This document shows, one piece after another, positions 54,864 to 64,000 of a stretch of DNA of 64,000 nt (position 1 is the first letter of the stretch; every line of letters begins with the position of its first letter). The stretch lies in assembly GCF_902686445.1 (NCBI RefSeq), contig NC_062222.1:41539792-41603791 (forward strand), in the 5' to 3' direction. This DNA is from Sciurus carolinensis (taxonomy: Eukaryota; Chordata; Mammalia; Rodentia; Sciuridae). The notes under the pieces were generated by a model. It was not told the origin of the DNA and ran no database searches. It saw only the letters and a list, made by a program, of their open reading frames with translations. The position numbers and the translations under genes are program-made.

Positions 54864-56322
54864 TGTTTACCATCTTTTGACAAATAATATTGCATCCCTC
54901 ATCTCTAGATACCCTGGTGGTTGTTCATATTTTTAAATATTAGGATAATAAGTTAGATAGTAGTTAGATAGCTATTTAAATAAGTGAGTCATTCTAAATA
55001 TTTTAGAGATATTTAAATAGTTTAGTTATTTAAATTGTTTGACAATTTATATCAAAATCCACATTCTATAGTATATCTAGAATGTGATAGTCTCTATTCG
55101 TATGTGAGTAAAAAGTATATAAATAATAGTACTTTTATTTATATGTAGAAGGAACAGTCCAAAGCTACCATTCTATATGGGATCTTAGTTGATATTCAAA
55201 CTTCTAGAAAAGGAAATAGCTATTTTCTCATTTTGTAAGTATAGATGTGAATTTTGTGTGATAAAGGAATTTCATACACTATTTTAGAACCTGAATTGGA
55301 TTCTAAATCTTCTGATTTTTAACTCCAAATTGTTTTAACTTAGATGCTGAATTAAAGTGTAAATCTGTTGTGTTATTAAACTATGTAAATTTTCCCATTT
55401 CCTCAAAAAGAAAAAAAAATCCCATGAATGCAGAGTAGTTTCTTCACATCCACTGGGAACAAATTTCTTGCCTTATAGTGTATTCATTAGTCAGTCACCT
55501 ACCCAAAATTTGAGTCCTAGTTTGTGATCAATAGATATTTGTATAATGCTAGTGGGTTTAAAAGTGGGTTTATATTTTATTGTTTTCTTCTTGGTTTACA
55601 CTAACACAGAAAGACAATAACAACTAGTAAAATCTTATCTAAATGTCAAATTCTTCTAATTAAAATAGGCTGCTTTGACCATCCCTCTATAGCTCATATA
55701 GATTTAGTCATTTTGCTTATAATTCAAATAATTTGAACTGTATTTTTGCTGAGTTAAAATGTGAGCAATTTATATAGCATGCTTGGGTAATTTGTAGAAG
55801 ATGTGATGTTATTCGGTTAAGAAGCATAACTATATCCTTACTACAGGGTACTCTTTTCACTTACTTCACTTTTATGTGTGAGTTACATGACCATCCAATA
55901 AAATAAAATGGAGAGAAACACACAGAATTTGCTAATACTGTTAATGATAAGAGTGCAAAGAAAAAGCTAAAGAAAAGCTTGGGTGAAGAACTGACTTTCA
56001 GGTTCTGAATGTAGCATTGGTTTCCTGTGTGTGGTAATAATTATTCTAAAGTATTTTTGTTTCTCCCATTGGTCTAAAAAGGACACATGCTTGCTCCTAA
56101 TATTCAAAACAGGAAAGTGGTTGAAACAAATGTATTTTTATAGAATAAGATTATTTTTATGCATTGAATTATTAATGTAAATAATTATAGTAATTAGTAA
56201 GAATAAGGTTGCAAAAAAGAATTTCAGGTGCAATTATAGCATACTTTCTCACTTAATTTAAAGTTGGTATTAATACTTTAATAATACCTAAAGGTAATAT
56301 TAATACTACCTTTACTTGGAAT
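54864..56322. other. AT-rich intergenic DNA, no gene seen
   Basis: Nothing recognised. Confidence 0.55.
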
Positions 56323-56531
56323 TGCCTGTAATCCCAACAGCTGTGGAGGCTGAGGCAGGAGGAATGCAAGTTCAAAACCAGTCTCAGCAACTTGGACAGA
56401 CCCTAAGCAACTTAGAAATACCTTGTCTCAAATTTTTTTAAAGAGATTTTAAAAAGACTGGGGATTTTGTGACTCTGATTAAGTGCCCCGGATTCCTTCC
56501 CCAATACCACCCCCCCCCAAAAAAAAAAAAA
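56323..56531 (+). mobile_element. Sciurid composite SINE, 5'-truncated
   Basis: Begins inside the B1 half at GCCTGTAATCCCAACAGC, with GGAGGCTGAGGCAGGAGGAA and ACCAGTCTCAGCAACTTGGA, then an ID half (ACTGGGGATTTTGTGACTCT, AGTGCCCCGGATTC, CCAATACC) and a C9-A12 tail. Confidence 0.9.
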
Positions 56532-59234
56532 TCTACTCAACTTTGAACATATTATTTTTATTGCCAAGAGTCTTCATTTCTTTCACTCTTTAAAATTTAT
56601 TTCCTTTTAATAGAATGAAATGTGCATACTTGTTTCCTATTTTCTATTTTGGTTCTACTTTTTTTCTGTTGCATTATTAGCACTTTTTTAAAAGATAAAG
56701 TATATAAATCTTCAAATAAAAATGGCAAATATATTTGTACAGTTCATATTTTTAAAAAAGCTACAAAAATTAAATGCTACAATTCTTTTCTTCTTAGGTG
56801 TTTAGTTTTTATAAAAGTTTGCATACTGTAAAAGTTTTTTCTTCAATTAAAACAAAAATTATTTACACTTATCCAATAACAGAAGCACAAGTTAGTGGTA
56901 GGGTGGGGATATCTTCTGAACTTTTTCCTGCATTTTTCAATCTTTAGTTGTCCTTTTCACTTAAGAGGTAGTTCATATTAGCTGTATCAAATTAGTCATG
57001 ACAAAATGTTTCTTTCATTCGAAATGTGCAGTACCAAGGGGAACACAGAAATTCACAAAGGAGAATGGAGACCTTTGAAATAAATTTCCCTTTTTCCATA
57101 GTTGTTGCATAAATTCAATCCTGAACTGGAGTTTTAGATTGACACTCTCTCATAATGATTGTTTTCTCCATAGGAAGGTGATCTCAAAAACACAATTTTC
57201 TGTCTATTTAAAGATGTTATCATTGCTGTTTCTCCCACTTAGTCAGCACACACCATTTATTCTTAGTATTAGATCTTGGGAGTGAGCCTAAAACCCACTC
57301 TGCTAACCTCAGGCTGACTTTGTGCTTTTATTCCAAATTAAACCACCACATCTACTTATTGCACAAAGGCATAATCAGCTATGGCTATTGCTTCTCTAAT
57401 AACAAAGTCATGGTTATAATAAAATCTCTACCTGCCTTTGCCTCCAACTGTCCCCATTGTTTGTATCCATTGGTTCTTCACTTGTTCTCCCAAAGTACTG
57501 TTTTGGCATAATTCCTATTGATCAGATTGCCATATTAGCTTCTCAAATTCCTTCTCTTAGTTTTTTTCTCTTAACACATCTAGTCAAGAGGAGAGGGGGA
57601 AAAGGAACTTCTGTGAGAGCCTGGATATTTTTCTAAACCTACTCCTTGGTTTAAAGTAAAAATGTTCACAATGAAGAAAGTACAATAAAAAATAAGTAAT
57701 TTTAAATGTCTGCAACTCTCTATCTTCTTTTAGCACAGTAGACCTTTTAGATTTCTCCCAGTTTTAAGCAGATTGGAGTCTTTTTTACACAATGACTTAA
57801 TATAATTAAATAATTTACACTAGATAATTTGTAATATACATAAATGCAAGTTTTTCTATTTTTTAAATAAATATATAAAGAAAATGGTTAGAGGTATTAG
57901 GTTCTCTCAAATTAGCTCCTATGTACATTTTTAATAAACTCTGTTCATCTGTGTTTCTATTTCATTTTATGCAAAATGTCTTCCATACAGTCTTTCTTGA
58001 CTGATCCAGTGTGCTCTTTTTTATTCTGAGTTCTTATGACATTCTGAATCAGTAATAGTGATACGGTCAACATAAAATAATATTTTCTGAGCACTTTCAG
58101 CCATATATCTAGGCACTGGATCACAGATGTGGATCTGTAAACAACACAGAGCTTCCCCTCATACTACTTGGTGCTCAATTTTTGCAGTTATTTTACCTTA
58201 TATAATCTTGAACTTTATCTTTGCTCTGGGTAAACATTTAGTTCCCCTGAATACATTCCCTATCTGCCCATTTTTCTTGGATTTGTTAAGAAATTCAACT
58301 GAAAACTACCAGGGAGACTGGGGTCCTAGTGTAGAGACAGCATCTATTCTAAATTTCTTAACACCTAGCACAATGCTTAGTGTGTAGATAAACATTCAAT
58401 AAATGTTAGTCAATGTGTATTAACATAGATTAGCTTCTTTGCTTGTAAATGTACTCTATCCCAGCTACATTAAAAAAAATTGTAGGTCAGAGTAGGAATA
58501 TCCTCAGCGATTTTTTATTTGAAGCTTCAGTGGAATTGTGTCAGGAAATATTAATGAGGTCAAAAAATAAGTTTATAGGGATCAGATCAGAAGGGGTTGT
58601 GAAAAGAAAAGCAAAACAGGAAAGATGTCATTAGTCAAAGAGCTGAAACTGAATAAGCAAGAATTGAGTTTATTAAAATAAACTGACAGAACTGTTTTGA
58701 GGCCACAAGAACCATGGAGAAAACATTGTTCAGAATTACCAGCATAAGAGCACATCCTGATGAGACTTAAATTCCTGGCATTGATTAATGTCAGACTGTG
58801 CTCAGCTTTCCCTGTTAATCCTGAAACTCATCCTCTGATTGCTCATTCTTCTTCCCAAGTTCCTTTTTCCTCCACAAAGGGAAAAGACAGCAAAGGGAAA
58901 TGGACAAATATTTTTTGAAGAGACTTCACATGTGGTATTTACACTTAGAATTGCCTTTATAGTTGAAGGCTATTTTTCCATAGGAAGTCAATCTTTCTCC
59001 AGCTCACTGGTCCCTCCAAATGGAACAGACAGAAAGTTGTCCTGGAAACAACTTGAGATGACATTGTAGGTGAAGTGAAAGGAAACTAGGGAAGAATCAT
59101 TCTAGGTGGAAGATTTTCAGTCCTCCATACTGTCAGCAGAACAAAGTTGTGCTCCACTACTGATTTTTTGATTTCATCTTTTTCTGCTCTAGCACAGACA
59201 CAAAGTTTTGGTGTACTTAAAATTACATTCTCTT
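56532..59234. other. AT-rich intergenic DNA, no gene seen
   Basis: Open frames up to 86 codons without domains. Around 58,100-58,420 the sequence is of slightly higher complexity but has no recognisable product or repeat. Confidence 0.5.
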
Positions 59235-59630
59235 ATTATGAGTAAGATCAAAGGAAGAGACAAAGAAGAATGAAAGGATGGGAGGAGGGATGAGATAGGG
59301 AAAGTCAGTGGAATGAATCTGACCCATGTACATATATGAAGGTACCAGAGTGAATCTCACCATCATCTATTTTCACAAGACACTAATTTAAAAAAAAAAG
59401 AAAACAAAAAACTAAAAGTAAATGGCAGAAAGATCAGTAGAGTAGAGGGAAGGGAATAGGGTTTGGGAGGAAAAGAGGGGAAGGGGAAATTCTGGGGACT
59501 GAGTTAGAACAAATTATATTCCATGCTTCTATAATTATGTCATAGTACATTCATAGTATATTCTGTTGTCATATATAACTACAAAGAACCAAGAAAAATT
59601 AACATAAAATAAAAAAAATAAAACACTTAA
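59235..59630 (+). mobile_element. L1 3' UTR, sciurid type
   Basis: Purine-rich GGATGGGAGGAGGGATGAGA, then CAGTGGAATGAATCTGACCC, ATGTACATATATGAAGGTAC, GAATCTCACCATCATC, a second purine block (GGGAAGGGAATAGGGTTTGG), and TCTGTTGTCATATATAACTA with an A-rich tail. This is the sense counterpart of the element at 15,745. Confidence 0.75.
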
Positions 59631-60004
59631 TCACTTAAGGCAGAATGATCATTTAGTGTTTTGACATTGTATATTCCCAATAAGTGACGACTATAATTCT
59701 GTCATTGTTGTTGTTACCATTGTTGTAATTTAGGAATGACATTAGGGATGCACAAAATATTGCAGCAAAATATTCCAGTATTCTTCTCCCTTACATGTAC
59801 CTTCATTCCCCATTAGTCATGTTCTTCTTGATATCTGATCTGAATTACAGTTGTAGAAGAAGTGAAAGAACACGGAAATTTCTCAAGACAGACTCAAAGA
59901 TCTTTGAGGGCAAGACTCTATCCTGTGACTGTTCAAACTCAGAATTTTGCACATGGGAGAGATTCAAATGGTTTTGATAATAAGAATTCTGAGGTACTTG
60001 ATTT

Positions 60005-60230
60005 TTATGCACAAAACAGGAACCACCATTTGACCCAGCTATCTCACTCTTCAGTTTATAACCAAAGGACTTAAAATCAGTATACTGCAGTGATGTAGCC
60101 ACATCAGTGTTTATAGCAGCTCAACCCACAATAGCTAAACTATGGAACCAACTTAGGTGTCCTTCAACAGATAAATGGATAAAGAAAATGTGATATATAT
60201 ATATATGAATCATATATATATATATATATA

Positions 60231-60280
<50 letters not shown>

Positions 60281-60600
60281 TCCCCAAATGGTATGCAGAT
60301 GCTAATGCACAATAAGGTGGTGGTGGTGGTCACTAGGGAAGAATAGAGTTACTTTAGATAAGGTAGAGGGGAGTGAAGGGAGGTAAAGGGTATGGGGGTA
60401 AAAAGGATAGTAGAGTTGAAATAGACATTATTACCTCATGTAAATATATGACTGCATGACTGATATGAACCTACAACATATACAATCAGAAAAATGAGAA
60501 AATTTACTACATTTATGTATGATTTATTGAAATGCATAAATGAATTCTACTGTCATGTATAACTAATTAGAACAACTAAAATTTAAAAAAAAAATTCAAT
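60005..60600 (+). mobile_element. L1 ORF2 end and 3' UTR with (TA)n insert
   Basis: GAACCACCATTTGACCCAGC, GGACTTAAAATCAGTATACT, ACACAATAGCTAAACTATGG-like text, AACTTAGGTGTCCTTCAACA and AATGGATAAAGAAAATGTGA are L1 ORF2 3' words. The expected Y-rich stretch is then replaced by a long TA microsatellite. The 3' UTR (GTAGAGGGGAGTGAAGGGAG) and the final TTCTACTGTCATGTATAACT plus A tail follow. Confidence 0.85.
60192..60278. repeat. (TA)n microsatellite
   Basis: Long TA run with a few interruptions (GAATCA, TGTACA), expanded within the L1. The 70-codon minus-strand frame over it is an artefact. Confidence 0.97.
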
Positions 60601-61144
60601 GTCCTTAAGAGTTATTAAATGGAAAACTGGTAATTTTAGGCAAAATAAAACTAGCATGTTTTACAAGTTTTATATAATAGGCTTTATTTTCACAAATTGT
60701 TTAGAAACAAAGTATTAAATTTTATTACTAAAATGTAAAGGAACAAAACAAAACAAATGAGAACCAAGGTATACCAAAAATATATATGCTACTTTGTATG
60801 AATGTGGTGAAGACAACTATTCAAAGATTAAAACATCATATGCTGCTTACTATAATAGAGCTATGAACAAGTAACAGGTAATACATAAAAACTAAGTAAT
60901 TTAAATAGATTTTGTGCCTGGCATATTAGTTTCATAACTTCTGAAATAAATATGTATAACTTGCATGTCAGATTCAATCCTAAACTCTAGACCTAGGAAT
61001 AGAACAATTTTAATAGATAGATAGATAGACAGACAGACAAATAGATGATAAATATTTAGCTACATAGATAAAGAAAACTATCTCCATCTGTGTATTCTAT
61101 TGGACATATGTGGGCAATTTCTTTGCAGACATAAAACTATTTTA
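60601..61144. other. AT-rich DNA with a GATA/GACA run
   Basis: ATAGATAGATAGATAGACAG at about 61,012-61,044. No gene. Confidence 0.6.
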
Positions 61145-61186
61145 TGCCTTGCAAACACGAGGCCCTGGGTTCAATCCTCAGCACCG

Positions 61187-61219
<33 letters not shown>
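61145..61219 (+). mobile_element. ID SINE, 5'-truncated, with 33-A tail
   Basis: TGCCTTGCAAACACGAGGCC and CTGGGTTCAATCCTCAGCAC are the 3' half of a rodent ID element, followed by 33 A. Flanked by a perfect 12-bp duplication AAAACTATTTTA (61,133-61,144 and 61,216-61,227). The long uninterrupted A tail and perfect duplication suggest a young insertion. A truncated ID with intact duplication implies incomplete reverse transcription. Confidence 0.92.
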
Positions 61220-61221
<2 letters not shown>

Positions 61222-64000
61222 ATTTTAAAGCCTATGCACATCTGAGTCAACTAAGAAATTTTACTTATTTTACTTCTAGAAAAATGAGATGTTTAAAGCT
61301 TTCATAATGAAACTCCTCATATTTATTTCAGTAGTTTTAGGTTGTAAGCACTGTGCATAATACGTATTAACTCATCCAGCTCTCATCATGACTCTCTGAG
61401 AAGAATACTTTTTCTAAATCTTTAGTTAAGGAAACTAAGGTGCAAAGAGATTAAGTCACTCAGCACAGATCATTCAGTTTGGAAGGAATGACACACTATT
61501 TTGAGTTTTTGTAGTCACTTTCCACAGCCAGCATTTTATCCCTTTTACGTGTGGTTCTGATGTCAAACAATAGCCTATTTCATTGTAATATCTTTAAAAT
61601 TCTCATAGGGGAATAGAATGATGACTTAAAAGCAGAGTTATAAAAGACTATTTCATGACTTGGGAAGATACAGAACAGATGGTAATGTGAAACAATGAAT
61701 TTATAAAGTATCATACTACTATGATTCCAGTCCTGGACAAGGGACTAAAGAGAGACAGAGAGAGAATAAATATGTGACAAACAGTAATGTTATTGTCTGC
61801 TTGGTGAGCTCTAGATAATTTTTCTTCTTTTTGCTTTTATCTTATATATAGTATTCTTGTAATATAAAAATATACATATTTATTATTTATTTTAATGCTG
61901 GAACAGTCTGAAATCCTTGAGGACCTGAGCAAAGTGATCTTACCTGAAAGGTTTATTTACATTTGCTGAAGATTTTTCAGTCAGTGGAAAGTGGCCACTT
62001 GGTTGCTACTACAGGTGGGTAAAAAAAATAAATCACTTCTTTTCAGTATGAGTGACATGCTAAAAATTATTTTTATTTTTACCTCACTTTTTATTTTTAA
62101 TTAGGTTTTGAAGTGTGATGTCTACATTTATAAAAAAAGTCATTTATATTGAAGGTATGATATATTTCTCAATATTATCTTATTTTATGTATATTTTTCA
62201 TGATTCCAATAGACTCAACAATTTGACTGAAGCTATTTAAAAACCTAAACATGCTAAATATTTCTTCTATCAATATTTCACCACTTTATGTCTGTTTCTG
62301 CTTTGATATTCTCAGATTTTAATTTAATTTTCCCCTCTCACTAGATCAGTTTCTGGGTTTGCTTTTAATGTAACATGATGAGCAATAATTCTTTCATTTA
62401 AATATCAAAGGCCTTATAGAAGTGCATTTGATTCCCCTTAAAACTACTTAAACCACAAAATAGTAGGAAAAGGAGAGTTGATATTAAAGAAATTCTAATT
62501 AGGATTGGAAATTGTTATATGTTTACTGAAAAGTAAAAATGGTGCCTCCAAGGGAGTATTCAATACAGTAATTGAGAATGGAGCGGATACTCACAGCACC
62601 TATGTTTTCCAATATTTCCTCAGAGTCAATTATTGAGAGAGAGATGAGTAAAGTACAAGTGTCCAAATACACATTGAAAGAAAAAGAACTCATTCAGAAC
62701 CAGAAGTCCAATGAAAGCAAGGTCAAAAGCCTTTACCACTTTAGGTGTCATTGCGAAATCAGGAATTCTTTGCTAACATAAGTACTTTATCCCACTTAAT
62801 GATTGGGCTTGCCAACAATCCTCTTCATAAGTATATTGTTTGAAGAGATCTAGAGTCAAAATTAACAATTTACTGATACTTCTTGTCTTCTGCAGGCCCC
62901 TACATGAAAGAAATATGAATACCAGTGCAGATGATGAAGTTCAGATTATGGGCCATCAATAGAAATTCAGATTCAGTGGGTTGGTCTGTGGTCCATGGTC
63001 TATGAAAATACTTTGAAGAATGGTGGTTCAGAGAACCTATAGTTCAAGACCACAAGACTTAAATCCACTTAATAGCAATGTGACTTTGAAGTAGTTACTG
63101 ATCTTTTTAAGTTTCAGATTTCATATTTTTATGGATATAATGATGTTACCCATCTCTAGTAGTTATGAAGATTAATTGAAAGAATGCATGATAATCACCT
63201 AAGAAGTTTCTGTCACCTAATAGCACAATTTCTCAAAATGGATTATCTATACCCTTACCTTGATTATTGTTAGTCATGGGTAAAGTACTCTATATAATAA
63301 AATCTTTATAATTCACTTCTTAAAGTTTGACTATATTTTGATTTGCCTCATTCTAAGTTCAAGGTGAAATTCTGATTCAACTAATGATGAATAAGGATTA
63401 GATTTTATGTTATTTTACTATGTGCAATTCTCATTTTACTTGGAAATGCTAGTTCCTAACCCTGTAATAAATTTTATTTTTGTCTTGATGTGCAATAAAG
63501 TTTTATACAAGGACATCTCTGCTCTGAATTTTTCTATCTGGAAGACCTGCATTTTAATTTAGTAAAATAAAAAAATAAATAATTCTAGGAAAATCTGAAT
63601 GACAAAAAAAAAAAAACCTGAATAAAGTGGATTAAACAAACACTAATATCAGTTATCAGAAAGACAATAAAACATGCATTTACAAATAGCAACCATATAA
63701 ATGCAGCACTGTGGTATTATAAACTTTATTATGAATCAACGACTAACTTTATAACTTTGTGTAGTAAAGATATATCTTAAATGCAAGAGGTATGAAGTCT
63801 ATAAAATGAAGGCAGAATAGCAGTAGATCAGAATGGTAAAGAGAAAAATCATCATCCTGAACCATAACTAGTTATGATTTCTCATTATACAAATGTGCCT
63901 TGAATTTCCCCATTACCAGAGGGTTATTACACCCAATAACTATTGACCTCTAGGTCACGAATTAAAATCAACCAGATCTACAACTCCATTTAAATTATAA
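61220..64000. other. AT-rich intergenic DNA, no gene seen
   Basis: No gene, RNA or repeat family recognised up to the end of the window. The longest frame (69 codons, 62,572-62,781) has no domain. Confidence 0.55.

Overview
The window looks like AT-rich, gene-poor nuclear DNA from a rodent of the squirrel family (squirrel, ground squirrel or marmot). The main evidence is a set of short retroposons about 200 bp long, each joining a B1/7SL-like half (GCCTGTAATCCCAG...GAGGCTGAGGCAG) to an ID/tRNA-like half (GGGGATGTGGCTCAGTGG...CCCCAGTACC) with an A-rich tail. That composite SINE is characteristic of sciurids. L1 3' ends of the same flavour, MaLR-type LTRs, old DNA transposon remnants and many microsatellites fill most of the rest. 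I found no cellular protein-coding gene, no convincing exon series and no RNA gene. Nearly all open frames in the window are chance frames or lie inside repeats.

Layout: 1-11.4 kb is mostly plain AT-rich DNA with one SINE, an ID element and three MaLR-like LTRs. It also holds a strikingly exact inverted duplication (7,797-7,882 against 9,140-9,225, with a second arm pair beside it). From 11.4 to 26 kb there are SINEs, an exact 191-bp direct duplication (14,046 and 15,470), L1 3' ends on the minus strand and old LTRs. From 26.9 to 30.75 kb there is a mosaic L1: a GC-richer 5'-UTR-like block with about 190-bp tandem units, then the end of ORF2 and a 3' UTR. It is interrupted by a SINE and by a solo LTR of the same retrovirus family as the provirus. 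From 31 to 44.7 kb come DNA transposon remnants, SINEs, L1 pieces and a (TA)-rich block.

The centre of interest is 44,756-52,202, a complete but defective endogenous betaretrovirus (ERVK / class II, type-D-like) on the minus strand. It has two 450-bp LTRs, a 6-bp target duplication (CCTATC), a lysine-tRNA-type primer site, gag, pro, pol, a transmembrane env remnant and a polypurine tract. Gag has a stop and frameshifts, and its second zinc knuckle is intact. The gag frame ends exactly at a TTTAAAC slippery heptamer followed six bases later by a predicted stem. Protease keeps its active-site motif, RT keeps YMDD and integrase keeps HHCC and D,D35E. The RNase H core is missing, and the env surface region is replaced by AT-rich non-coding DNA. 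Between env and the polypurine tract sits a twofold repeated element whose conserved words match the loops of the type-D retroviral constitutive transport element (CTE). This is the best candidate for a functional system in the window.

From 52.2 to 64 kb the sequence returns to AT-rich intergenic DNA with an ID element, two composite SINEs, two L1 3' ends and microsatellites. Family names are from pattern recognition only; no database search was run.
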